Below are positions 36,801 to 48,335 of a stretch of 64,000 nt of DNA, piece after piece (the first letter of the stretch is position 1; every line of letters starts with the position of its first letter). The stretch spans positions 12,338,001 to 12,402,000 of the forward strand of contig OX327686.1 in NCBI GenBank assembly GCA_946807835.1. The letters are read 5' to 3'. This DNA is from Ailanthus altissimus (lineage: Eukaryota > Streptophyta > Magnoliopsida > Sapindales > Simaroubaceae). Below the pieces are notes generated by a model. That model searched no databases and had not been told where the DNA came from. It worked only from the letters and a program-made list of their open reading frames with translations. The position numbers and the translations under genes are program-made.

Positions 36801-38745
36801 CATATACAACCATGGACATAGATAGTTACTCTAAGAAGGTAAAATATAATATATTTAATGTAATTTGAATTTGAATTATAAACTTAATAGAATTGAAATT
36901 ATAAAATTTAATAGAAAAAATTACAATTATAATAATTAATATAATTAAAATTTGAATTGGAATTAGAATTAGAATTATAAAATGTAATATAATTGAAATT
37001 GCAATTATAAAATTTAATGTAATTGAAATTTAAATTTAAATTAGAATCAGAATTATAAAATTTAGTATAATTAGAATTAAAATTATAAAATTCAGTGTAA
37101 TTGAAATTGGATTTGAATGTGGAATTATAATATTTAACATAAGTAAAATTAAAATTAAATTAGAATTATAACATTTAACCTAATAGAAATTGAATTTAAA
37201 ATTAAAATTAGAACTATAACATTTAATGTAATTTTAATTAAAAATAAATTTAAAAATTGAAATTGAAATTGCGATTGAAATTAAAATTATAATATTTAAA
37301 GTAGGTAAAATTTAATTTAAAAATAAAAAAATATAATTATAATATTTAACGTAACTGAAATTTAACTTAAAATTAGAATTGAAATTTTAATATTTAACAC
37401 AATTGAAATTTAATTTAAAATTAGAGTTAGAATTATAACATTTAACGCTATTGAAATTGAATTTCAAAATTAGAATTATAACATTTATCATAAGTGAAAT
37501 AAAAATTATAATGAATTATAATATTTAATGTAATTGAAATTGAATTTAAAGTTGGAATTAGAATTGCAATTAGAATTTTAATATTTAACGTAATGAAAAT
37601 TTAATTTTTAAAATTATAATTAGAATTATAATATTTAACGTAAATAAAATTTAATTTAAAATTAGAATTGAAATTATAAAATTTAACTTAAGTTAGTTTG
37701 AAATTAGAATTGAAACTATAACATTTAAACTAATTGAAATTGAAATTATAACATTTAACGTAATTAAAATTTAATTTACAATTAGAATTATAATATTTAA
37801 CGCTATTGAAATTAAATTAAAATTAGAATTATAACAATTAATGTAATTAAAATTGAATTTAAAATTAGAATTGAAATTATAACATTTAACCTTATTAGAA
37901 TTGAAATTATAACATTTAACCTTATTAGAATTTAAATTATAACATTTAATATAATTAAAATTGAAATTGAAATTAGATTTGAATTATAACATTTATCGTA
38001 ATTGAAATTAGAATTATAATATTTAACGTAATTGAAATTAAATTTAAAATTAAAATTATATTTATAATATTTAACATAATTGAAGTTGGATTTTTAATTA
38101 AAATTATAATATTTAACATAATTGAAGTTGGATTTTGAATTAGAATTATCATATTTAACATAATTGAAATTAAAATTGAAATTATAACATTTAACATAAT
38201 TAAAATTTAAATTAAAATTGAAATTATAACATTTACCATAATTGAAATTGAGATTGGGATTGAAATTAAAATTATAACATTTAACGTAAATAAAATTGAA
38301 ATTAGAATTGAAATTATAACATTTAATGTAATTGGAATTGGAATTAGAATTAGAATTATAACATTTAACGTAATTGAAATTAACTTTAAAATAAAATATT
38401 AATTATAATATTTAACACAATTGAAATATGAATTAAAATTATAATATTTAACATAATTAAAATTTAAATTTAAATTTAAATTAGAATTATAACATTTAAC
38501 GTAATTGAAATCAAAATTATAATATTTAACGTAATTAAAATTAAAATTATAATATTTAACGTATTAAAATTAAAATTAAATTTAGAATTAGAATTATAAC
38601 ATTTAATTTAATTGATATTGAAATTAGAATTGGAATTGAAATCAGAATTATAAAAATTAACATAATTAAAATTAAAATTAAAATCAAAATTATAATATTT
38701 AACCAAATTGAAATTAAAATTAGAATTAGAATTAGAATTGTAAGT
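33856..38745 (-). repeat. AT-rich minisatellite array, orientation 2
   Basis: About 4.9 kb made of units around the anchor AATTATAACATTTAACGTAA followed by variable TTGAAATT/AAAATT/AGAATT blocks. At 35470-35550 three near-identical 30-bp units follow each other. It is the reverse complement of the repeat at 12140-13870. The frames it contains (such as 175 aa at 35418-35945, rich in Ile, Leu and Asn) are repeat artefacts. Confidence 0.9.
36545..36850. other. Non-repeat island inside the minisatellite
   Basis: About 300 bp without the array motif. It contains two copies of TCTATCTTATCCAAACCTAA (near 36660 and 36720), about 60 bp apart. It may be a small insertion or a remnant of the locus before array growth. 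No coding capacity. Confidence 0.5.
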
Positions 38746-38749
38746 ATAC

Positions 38750-41700
38750 TTATAATTTTATTTAAATTTAATAATATTTACAATGTGTTAAAAAATTAAA
38801 ATTGATGTTACATATTTTTTAATATAACAATAATAATACAATTTTAATAATTTTATATCAATTAATATATTTATCTTAATATTTATTATTTTAATATAGG
38901 AGAGATTTTTGTTATTTTTTATTCTTAATGTGTATATTTCACATTTAACCAAACAATTGAGGGGCTTTCTGATCTTTTCTATCCATTTTTTCCTCCCCCA
39001 ACTGTTTCAGTGGTTGATTTTTTTGGGGTATTAAAATCTCAGTCGTTAGATATGCACCAAGCACATCTAACGGTCAGAACAGTTTTCTGTACAACACAAC
39101 TAGTTGTTCTCTAATTTAACACTTAATGTGAATTACATCTATCTTATTAAATCTTTAACTATAATTTTTTTTATTAGGTATAAGAATAATTATACCCTAC
39201 AAAATTGATCTAATAAATAAATTTGTCATAATTAGATTTAAAATATTTATTTATTTTTAAATCCAATAACTTTTGTTTGTACCATCATTAATTTATGTTC
39301 ATTATCCTAATTTAAATATAAGATAATTTAAAATTTAAATACGTAGCACAATTTTATATATTCATTGTTGTTAAACATGTGACACAACTTATCTATTTAT
39401 TAAATTTAATGTAATTAGAAAATAAATTTTAATAAAATGACATATATCATAATATAATAAATTATAAATGATATGTGTTATCATAGATTGGTTATATTTT
39501 TTAATAAATATTTTAAAAATAAACTGTATTAAATAAAAAATAAAAGTTATAAAAAAAAAAGATAGCATCAAGTCACTAGTCCGACTAGTGGCTGCTACCA
39601 TCTCTGCAATCGGTGAGTAGTGATAATTTGATTCAAAATTAATATGATCAAACTCAAAATTTCGTGATATATGTGATGGTATGATTTTTTTTATCAACAG
39701 AGCACCGTAAAGATGCCAAAAATAAAAGAGGGTGACAACCATTGTCATGTTGCCTTCTACCCCCATTTTTGGTCACTTTCTGATTTTTTTTTAATTAAAA
39801 AATGACTATACAATTATATATATAACAAAAATTGAACTCTCATAATATAAATTTTGATCATTTTAATTATTAAAGCCCTGCCATTGGTGATAGCCGGTTA
39901 TCCCTAATAAACAATGATAATGATAGAGGTTTTTTTTATTTTTAAAAAATAAATTATTTAATTAATTAATTTAAGTTTATGTATAATTAAATTAAAATGC
40001 TCTTAATTTATTTAAATTAATGAAAAAAATTAACTGATTAAAATAAAATTGAGTATTTTAAATTTAATTAAAATAAAATAAAACTGAAAATGTAAAATGT
40101 AAAATTGCCCTTTTAACTCCGAAAGTTTGGCCGCAACATGCTCTGCAGCCCTGCCTCACCAAGTGTTCTCTTTTTCCTTTTTCTTTCTTTGTTATTTCTA
40201 TTAATTTAATCTCACTATATTTGTCAAACTTTTTCATAAATCAACGGATTAAACTGATCAAAACCAATATTAATTGGTTAGATTGATTTAAAATTTTTGA
40301 GAATTGAATTGATTTGGACAAAATTTAAACCAACAAATTTAGACTGCTTTGAAATTTAGTTCTCATATGTGATAAATACTACATCAAATCAAATGTGATA
40401 CAAATTTTATAAATATAGTTGACGAAGCAAAAATATGAAAAATATAAAATTTCAAATCCACAAGCAAAATCGATTTATCACAAGGTAATCTCGAAAGAGT
40501 AGATAATTTTCATTCAATAATAAGATATGAAAACACATGACAATACCTAAATGAATAAAACCACTTCTCTAAGTTAACTTAAATAAATAAATAATCTTAC
40601 CTTAACTAAAAAAAGAAAGATTAAAATAATATACCAAATAAACATGACTCTAATATGAAATCTAAATTACCAAAAATAAAAAAACTTCCGTAAAATAATT
40701 CAACCTTAATTTGTGCTACACAAGTAAATATTATTGATAAAGAAAAATATTATGTTTTAAAAAAATATTAGATAAATATTTGTTAATAGCATAATAAAAG
40801 TAGGTGAAATATTTATTAAACACTTTTAACTTATATGCTTTCAAAATTATAGTAAAACACAATAATGATTATGCGGGATCTCTATATACATTTCTTTTGA
40901 ATTGCTGAGTCTGGCCAGACTCGTAACAAACATATCCAAGTAGGCTTATAATTCTATGTCAGTCTTTCATCGATGCTCATTTTGTTTAAACTATCAATTT
41001 TTATAGGGTAAAAGATATTCAAACTTCTATGTTATAGTAAAAATAATAATTTATTTATCTTATTTTAAAATTATTCATTTTATCATTTTTTTATAATTTT
41101 TTTTGGTTAAATTTGAAAAACTTATTAATTTTTTTTAAAAAAAATTTATTGTCAAGTAGTATTATTGATAATTTTCATTTTTATTCAATCTAAAAAAAGA
41201 ATAATTTCATGAAATTTAATATAAAAAATTATAAAAAATAGATGAAAATAAATAATTTTAAAAATAGAATAAATAAATTATCACTTTAACTATAATATAA
41301 AAGTTCAAATGTTCTTTTTGCATTTTTATATCCACAGCTAAAAATATTTTATTTCGTCCCATTATACTTTTCCTATTTTTATACCCTCGGCTAAAATTAT
41401 TTTATTATTTCTGCCAACTCATTACCACTAAAGTATGTTAAGACAAGTACTGTTTGATTCAATTGTTTATAAACAATTTTCCACAACTCCTAAAACGTGA
41501 ATTAAACTCCAATACCGTTTTCATTAAGGTTGACTAAATTGTATACCAAAACTTCCAACCTCCATTTATTTTATTTGTACTCCTTACAATGTCATATTCT
41601 CAGGGACATGTTTTTCTTTAACATTTTCTGAAGCCCGGGAGAATCAAATATGCCAAGTCACTTCACAAATTTTATTGACTTTAATAATCAGAGTGCTGGA

Positions 41701-41950
41701 GATGGAAAATAAAAACTGCTTTAAGTAGGCATCCACTGAGTTTCAGGGAAATTAAAAAAATAAATGAGAGAGAACTGGAATATATTATATCGCCAGAACT
41801 AAATATTATTTCCATGAGTTGTAATGAGAACAACTAAATTTACAAGATAAATAAGTATTTACACAGACCTGATGATGATGTTGGCAAACACAAGGGATAT
41901 AATTTTTTTTTTTCCCTTTTCTCATGTGAATGCGAAAATACGAATATATA
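38750..41950. other. Gene-free AT-rich intergenic region
   Basis: No gene supported. Small items: an 8-bp inverted repeat CGTTAGAT...ATCTAACG near 39043-39073, and a CACTAGT-CCG-ACTAGTG palindrome near 39575-39591. The 125-aa minus frame at 39389-39766 is low-complexity in its second half and matches no family I know. A short GC-richer patch lies at 40120-40170. Confidence 0.4.
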
Positions 41951-43124
41951 ATGTAATGAATATGACTAACAAGAAACAACCTTGGGTAGACAAGGCCGGC
42001 CTAGTTGTAGCCTCAAAATCAGATAAAGAGTGATGCAAACAACTCTTAAGTCATACGTAACCCAACACGGTTTGATGGTTCTTCCAACCTTGAATGGCAC
42101 TTCGGAAAGGAAATACAAGTATGCCCGTCTTGCTACCACACTGGGTTCATATGATATAATCTGCCTCACCTTGTGTCCTGCATCCCAAGGTTATGCATCA
42201 AAACCAACTTCACATAAAAGTATAATTTCTTTTTCCTATCACCTCCCTAGTCCCTACTGCAATGATATTAATAAGAAGCACATAGCAGGAGGAATTATGA
42301 TGAAATATTATGGACTCATGATACATACAATCTCCTCCTTCAAGGGCTGTGGACAAAAACAGAATAGCGTGGAGTATCATGTTCAGCCCACTCAAGTAGT
42401 TAAGCTTGAGCTCATTGACTTTCATATGGAACAGTCACATTCTCTTTCTTCCAACTTCCCTTGGTAAATAAACTGAACCAAAACTTAAAGGAAACATGAC
42501 CATACACAGGCAAAAGTCCCCATACGGTTAATTTTGATAAAGGGTGAGATATATTTGACCCCTCAGAGGTTTTCCACAAAAGAAACTATTTCTTAAAGCA
42601 CATGCACCCTCCTCTGTTTTCTTGAACTTGTAAAGAGCTACATGCCAATGGTAAGCTCCATTTGCGGCAATATTAAATTGAACACAGGATTTACTTCCTA
42701 CATCTTAGCAGAATATATGGAGGATTAAAAAAAAGAGTTGACATATTTGCTGGGTGTTCTCAAACTTAGCTTGCTTAATCTGTTAAATTGTATTTCCATT
42801 CTTAATATCATTTTTTGAGCATCACTAACTAGATAGATAGATCGTCATTGACACAATAGATGATTAAGAATTTGACAGTTAATGTGGTTTGATGCAAATT
42901 GCTATTCAAGAACCTGCCTGTTGATTGAAAAGTATAAGAGTCAACAACCCAAGCAATGAAGACCGAGGAAAAAGATGAATAATAACCTAGGATTTGCACA
43001 TGGTAAATGATTTTGAAATCTAGAAAAAAAAAAGTCAATACCGGTTCTAGTTACATGTCCAAAGGAATTATTAATTGTAGCCAAAAATGGAAATTTAGAA
43101 TAAAGCATACACCACAAACTAGGC
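41951..43124 (-). other. Probable 3' UTR / downstream region of the PH-domain gene
   Basis: Composition changes near 41950 to more balanced sequence like that of the gene's introns and exons. No coding exon with family resemblance was found. It could hold a last, partly non-coding exon if the donor at 43139 is used. The plus frame 42030-42467 (145 aa) and minus frames 41966-42169 and 42210-42425 overlap each other and resemble no family. Confidence 0.35.
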
Positions 43125-45983
43125 TCAGAGTCTACTCACCTCAACCGACTCCGGTATCTGAGACCGTTGTTCCTCAATTAACGTTTGAACTCTCTGTGAG
43201 AAAAATCAGAGACACGTCTAGAATTAGGAGATGACACACACCAAAACACAAAAATAAGATAACTGTTGTTGTGGATTTACCTTTACAGAACTTCCAACCT
43301 CCTCAAGTTTTTGTAGGAGGACTATATCTCCCGAATGACTTAAATCATTCCTTAAAGGTTTTGATGGGGACATCTTCAATAATAGAAGAATGGAAAAGAA
43401 TTAAAAACTGAACAAGCTCGCAGAGATGAATTTCTGAAAAAGGAAAAATTCCTTGTTGCACTTGCACAGCATAACAGGAGGGGCCACTGCTATGAGTGTA
43501 CAGTGACTACTATGGATTTCTACATTACAAGTAAAATTCCCTAATTGTACAAGTGGAGAAATTTATGAAATGAACCTAACCATCAATAAGTGAACTCAAC
43601 TTAACTCCAGTAATGCTTACACCCAACAATATCAGACCATTCACATGGAAGTAGAAATGAATAAAAGATAGAAAGAGAGAGAGTCAGCAGTGTACTCATC
43701 ATTTAATAATTTGACATACCCAAGCTACTGATGAATGACCCATCTTTGGAATAGAAATGTCTTCAGTCATGGAAGCTTGTCTAGAGAATACCTCACTCCT
43801 CATATTTGAAATTCGTGTCAAAACAGCCTAAATGGACAGAGGGATAAACAAATTATACTTTACTTAATGACATCACCAGTAAGAAATGTGATTTCACAAA
43901 AAAAGTACCTTTCTGAAATCACTTGGATTTGCAACACCTTGGATTTGAACATCATCACTTGGTGGCCGTCTCACACCCTTATTCTCTATTCTCAGAGAGT
44001 ATACACCAAAGAGGGACTGTAAATATCCTGAGAGCAATACAAGTGTTGTAGCATTAACTGAACCGAGGTTATAAAAAATTAAAAAGGAACACCTAATAAT
44101 GATGGGACTAAAACATTTCAATATCAGTGAGGGAAAAAAATACCCGTAGTTAATAAGAAAATTTAAACAAAGAGCAAAAGAGATAGGATACAATATCTAT
44201 AGATGACCCAAGTCTGTCAAATATTAACTTTTCCTTTGGTGAATGTAAGACAGATATCCAAGGACATAATACCATATGTTGTATAAGGATGTGGATGACA
44301 TTTTTGACAAATTAACTTACAATACTACATGAGGTGAAGATTGTTATAGGGCACTCATTCACTAACTATGTTACAACTCGGGCACTTCCTATTAACTTAA
44401 AAAAACTAGCTTATTAGTTAATGCTACCTACCCCCATATAAACACAACACCCACCCAATCTTTATCTGATATGGGATGTGATATTCTCATCCACCCAATC
44501 AAGTAACAACCCCATCATGTCTGGCCCATCCCTTATGGGCCAACCTGGCCTATATTGCCCATCCCCGCTAACCTTAGGCAACTTACATCTCACGTGGCAA
44601 GTCTATTTGAGGCATAAGACACATGATTTGGGAGCTTGTATGCAGATAAAACTCAGGTTTGCTTTCATACCACTGGTCATAGATCGATCGCTTATCATTG
44701 ACCCAAAAAGCTAATTTATCAGGTAATGTCGTCTACCATCCAATTTTTATCAAATATGAGACGTGACAGAAGGCAGTAGCTAAATCTTAGTGAATCCTAA
44801 GTGGGTTGGAATCAACAAATATTTGCTTTGAGGTTTCAAAAGTTGCAAAGCAACACAACTTGGGTTTCTTGTGCCTAATCATTTTCATTTATGCTTAGTG
44901 TTGACTATAAAAGTAAACCTCATGTAGCAAGTATAAACTGTTATTTTATATAACAAACGCAAATGGATAGTAGAAAATTACATCCTAAATTTCATAGAGC
45001 AAAAATGACAAGAAAGCTTTTACCTTGTTCAATCACAATGTCCCTCACTGAAGGCAACAGAACATGCTTCTCTTTCTTTAACACCCCAAAACATGGAAAT
45101 GGCACCGGTCTCGTAACCTGAGCAAAAGAAACAGAGTATAACAAACACTGCAATCCATGCACACATAACTTTTTGACACGTATAGCAACAAGTGTCAATT
45201 TGGTTGATAAAAACATGCAACTACCAAACGGTGATTAGACACCATATTGGCAGCTTCAAACTATTTGATAAAATCTCTATCGAATTGTTATAAACAAGAT
45301 AGCATTAACCTCATATTTTAAGGGGAAATTTTTATCAACTCCCTTGACCTAACTACAGGCAAACTTGCCAGGTTTGTAAAATAGGTAAAGAACTCCCTGC
45401 ACATAAGGTTTATTATAAATTTTATTAAACTTCAGTTGTGTATGTGAAATTTTAAGGGAGATTTTAATTTTTTGAAGATTTTTAGACTTTCAAGAGAGGT
45501 TTCATTGACTCTGTATTTTAGCAATTTATCCTAATTGTATACAATGAAAAGCAAAGGCAACCATTTGGTTTTCAAATTCTTTTAGCTAAAAAATTTCATT
45601 CCTAAAGTTATCGCTAAAACCAACAAATAAAAAAAAAACCATATAAAGAACACAAAATAGAAAACTTAAAGAAGGATCGTTTTATTTACTTTATATACAA
45701 TGGCATTTGGAGTGAGATAGAGCTTTCTGGAGCGGATTTCTCTGCGCAAAATGTACCTCCTCACAGGCAAATATAAGAGCATGAACAAGCCAATGCCCCA
45801 AGCTAGTACCAATAGCAACGAATATAGCACCCACTGAGCCGTTTGGTACTTTACAAAATTCTCTTCTTTCTCTTGAAACGACGCCGTGTACAGTATTGCC
45901 TCATCTTCATCTTCTATTCCATTATCAGTCAATAAACCCTTTTCCAAACTATCAATTTCTACAACCTCATCTCTGGATCCCAT
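43125..45983 (-). CDS. Membrane protein with bacterial-type PH domain (bPH_2/DUF304-like), six coding exons
   Basis: Coding exons (minus): 45690-45983, 45024-45117, 43909-44027, 43720-43827, 43281-43373 and 43140-43193. All junctions are GT-AG and phases join without a shift. The intron acceptor CAG ends just before ATG 45983, so the start is MGSRDEVVEI; upstream in-frame ATGs at 45992 and 46010 are intronic. Product is about 254 residues: acidic N-terminus; one strong membrane segment around 51-73 (WVLYSLLLVLAWGIGLFMLL); then the PH-like domain from about 85 (SRKLYLTPNAIVYK, VTRPVPFPCFGVLKKEKHVL, RIENKGVRRPP, VQIQGVANP); a C-terminal helix (LLQKLEEVGSSVK). I recognise this as a conserved plant family of unknown function. 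Either reading through exon 43140-43193 adds VSRL and stops at 43125-43127, or the good donor GAG/GTGAGT leads to another exon not found. Confidence 0.85.
44340..44790. repeat. Repeat-derived stretch in the intron between exons 45024-45117 and 43909-44027
   Basis: Two related phrases occur about 300 bp apart: ACTAGCTTATTAGTTAATGC...CCACCCAATCTTTATCTGATATGGGA near 44405-44475 and AAGCTAATTTATCAGGTAATG...CATCCAATTTTTATCAAATATGAGA near 44706-44762. This layout resembles a common short plant repeat with direct terminal repeats (TRIM- or MITE-like). Family not identified. The 78-aa plus frame at 44478-44714 lies in it and is not a gene. Confidence 0.4.
45320..45535. mobile_element. Possible MITE in the first coding intron
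   Basis: AGGGGAAATTTTTATCAACT at about 45320 faces AATTTATCCT near 45533, giving imperfect inverted ends (AGGGGAAATT against AGGATAAATT). Inside are CTCCCTTGACC and TTAAGGGAGATTTTAA. It looks like a short fold-back element of the kind that starts with a GGGGAAATT-type end; no clear target duplication. Confidence 0.35.
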
Positions 45984-46330
45984 CTGGGTCATCACAAAAT
46001 CCAGAATCACAATTAACCCAACAAAAGTTTCACCAATTTACACAAAACTCACCAAGCATAATTCGCCTTTTACGGAATCAAAATTAAAAACCCTCAAAGA
46101 CTAACAACAATATGTGACAGAGAATTAAAAATATAATAATACTAACATAAGAGAAGTTGTTAGTTTTTTTTTTTTTTTGATAATAAGAGAAGTTGTTAGT
46201 TAAGCTTACCTGTTGTTGAATTGATGGTCCTTTTAGTGGATGAAATTTGAAACTCAGCAGTTGTCTGGCAGCTACAGCTGTTTTGTTTGGTTGCTACTTC
46301 CTCAGGCCCAAAATTCCAAAAGCTGAAGGG
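45984..46330 (-). promoter_or_regulatory. 5' UTR exon, 5' UTR intron and proximal promoter of the PH-domain gene
   Basis: The minus strand reads CAACAG/GTAAGC at 46210/46209, a full-consensus donor, and the acceptor GACCCAG ends at 45984 directly before the start codon. So the leader exon ends at 46210 and the 226-bp intron lies wholly in the 5' UTR. TTTTGGGCCTGAGG near 46300-46312 (minus strand) contains a TGGGCC element, of the TCP-bound site II type common in broadly expressed plant genes. No good TATA box is seen. The transcription start is inferred to lie near 46290-46330. Confidence 0.6.
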
Positions 46331-46566
46331 ACGTTTGAGTTGAGCGATGGGCGGAATGGAAACTTTTAGTTCTGGTTAATCAGGACCGTTTGTTGTAATA
46401 GTAGAGGCATAAGATTGTGATTTGTGATCGTTGGATGGTTTGGAAGGGACAAAGGCCAGAGAGTGGGAATGATTTTGGATAAATGGGGAATGGACCAGTA
46501 GGTGACGGGGGATTATTTATCTGTTGATTCCGGTTCCTTGGAAAAGCCGACCAAAAGGAATATAAG
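46331..46566. other. Upstream region of the PH-domain gene
   Basis: Unique-looking sequence of balanced composition between the gene and the repeat fragment at 46567. No coding frame. Likely holds more distal promoter sequence. Confidence 0.4.
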
Positions 46567-46728
46567 GGGAATTACTATATACCTCCCCTGAGGTTTGTTA
46601 AACTTTCACTAAGATGGCGAGAATCCAAAAATAGGCATAAACCTGCCCCCTCTGTCAACTCACCGTTTACATCCATTAATACCATTAGAGTTTTCTTAGT
46701 AATTTTGGAGTTAAATTCTTAATGGTCA
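46567..46728. repeat. Fragment of a MITE or MULE end next to the big MULE
   Basis: Begins GGGGAATTACTATATACC followed by TCCCCTGAGGTTTG, a sequence type seen at the ends of abundant short plant DNA elements, and includes CTGCCCCCTCTGTCAAC. No partner end was found beyond the MULE at 54654, so it is a fragment or a one-sided remnant. Confidence 0.35.
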
Positions 46729-46737
46729 TTTTTATTT

Positions 46738-47160
46738 GGAAATGTGCCAAAATAGCCCCTTTATTTAATTAAAAATCTATTTTAACCCTCTTTTATATTT
46801 TATATGTTTATTAACCAAACTTAAAATTTTCGGACGTTATTATCCTTGACCTTTTCTCTCAATATTCTTAACATTTTTTAAAAAAAGAATTCAAACAATC
46901 AACTTAAAAGTAAGTAGATTGATAGTTCTTTTGGTGATATTGTAAAAATTTAAAGCTAAAACATTGATGAGCGGTGAAAAATAAAAAGGTCTAAAATTGG
47001 TAAATTTTTTTTATTTTTTTTATTTATGTAATATTTTTGTTAGAAATAAATGAAAATGAATAGATTTTAAGTGAAATAGGTTGAAAAAGTATAGATGTGA
47101 CTTAAATCGGCCAAATAATTAGAAAAAAATAAAAAAAATCCGACTAAAATAGTTAGAAAA
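46738..47160 (+). repeat. Left terminal inverted repeat of the MULE
   Basis: About 420 bp whose reverse complement resembles 54210-54644, with indels. Distinctive shared stretch: CCAAAATAGCC at the tip and a TTAGAAATAA..GAAAA..AGTAGATT / TAAGAAATAAGAAAAAATAA..AAGTAGATT stretch toward the interior. Inner limit is approximate. Confidence 0.7.
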
Positions 47161-47164
47161 GATA

Positions 47165-47375
47165 GCAAAGAATGGTATCTCCATTATGCGTGAACATCTC
47201 GCACAGGACATGCGAGCTAGACGCACACGCTTCTATGACTTGCGACTCAAGGCACATGCGATTCGTGCATGAGTTGCAGGCCAAAATATATACATGCAAC
47301 TCACGCACATGTGCAAGTCGCACGGTATATATGTGCGACTCGTGGCACGTGTAGCATGTGCAGTGAGTCGTAGTA
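47165..47375. repeat. GC-rich subterminal block of the MULE, left
   Basis: Dense short words built on TGCGACT, GCACATG, CACGCA and GTGCGACTCGTGGCACGTG, direct and inverted, in sharp contrast to the AT-rich surroundings. Such blocks just inside the TIR can be transposase-binding or silencing-prone sequence. The 60-aa frame here (47172-47354) is a repeat artefact. Confidence 0.6.
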
Positions 47376-48335
47376 TTTTATATATATATTTTTTAATTTA
47401 ATTATTAATTAAAAAATAGTTACTAATATTTTATAAAATTTGAAATAAATAATTAAAATTTTGAAAATAATAATTTACAATAATAATAATTATCATTTTT
47501 AAATTATATAAAACTAATAAAAATTATTATAATATTTATTAATTTGTGAAAAAATAATTAGTAATATTTAAAATTTTACAAAATTGATAATAATTATTTA
47601 AATTCCATAAAAAATAATTGTTATTTATTTATAATGCACAAATTTAATAATTATTAACAATTCCAAAAAAATAATTATCATTATTATTTGAAAATGGAAA
47701 ACAAATATTATAATTATGTAAATTTCGGAAAAATTATAATTATTATTTAACAATTTGAGCAAAATAATAATAACTATTAATATTTCATAATAATTATAAT
47801 AATTATTTTAAATTCTAAAAATAATAATAAATATTATTTGAAAATGTAACAAATAATAATTAATTTTTAAAATAAAAAATAATTTATTTTTATAAAATTA
47901 AATTATGGAATAATAATAATAGTAATAATTAAATATATTAATATTATTTAAAATTTTGAAAATTAATTTAAAATTCCAAAATACAATAATTATTATTTAC
48001 AATTCAAAAAAATTATAACAATTATTTATAATTCTAAAAAAATATAATTATTATTTTTGGGATATAATAATAATTTAAAATTCTGAAAAATAATTATTTA
48101 AAAATAAAAAATAATCATTCAAATTCTAAAAATAGTAATAATTATTTAAAAGTTTGAAAAATAATTATTAGTACTTAAAATTTCTAAAAAGGTAATAATA
48201 AATATTTAAATTCCTAAAAAATATTGACAATCATAATAAATTTATTTTTATTATTATTTTTATTCTTTCTAATTATTTATTATAATATGTTTATTTGTTC
48301 TAAATTAAAGTTTCATTAATTTTGTAGGAAGAAAT
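47376..48335. repeat. AT-rich low-complexity filler inside the MULE
   Basis: About 950 bp of imperfect AATAATAATTATTATTT and AAATTCTAAAAAATAAT words with no coding capacity. Period is irregular, around 40-60 bp. No relation to the AATTATAACATTTAACG minisatellite beyond base composition. Confidence 0.6.

Noticed and set aside
39389..39766. 125-aa minus-strand ORF
   Set aside because: N-terminal half has a non-repetitive look but the rest is Ile/Phe/Tyr low complexity from AT-rich DNA; no promoter, intron or homologue recognised.
42030..42467. 145-aa plus-strand ORF beside the PH-domain gene
   Set aside because: Overlaps minus-strand frames of similar length, has no recognisable motif and lies in the probable 3' UTR of the gene.
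46567..46737. Possibility that the big MULE starts at GGGGAATTAC 46567
   Set aside because: No matching inverted sequence is found at the right end, whereas 46738 pairs with 54644 and has a 9-bp flanking duplication.
47172..47354. 60-aa ORF with many Cys/His
   Set aside because: Looks zinc-finger-like, but comes from TGCGACT/CACATG word repetition in the MULE subterminal block.
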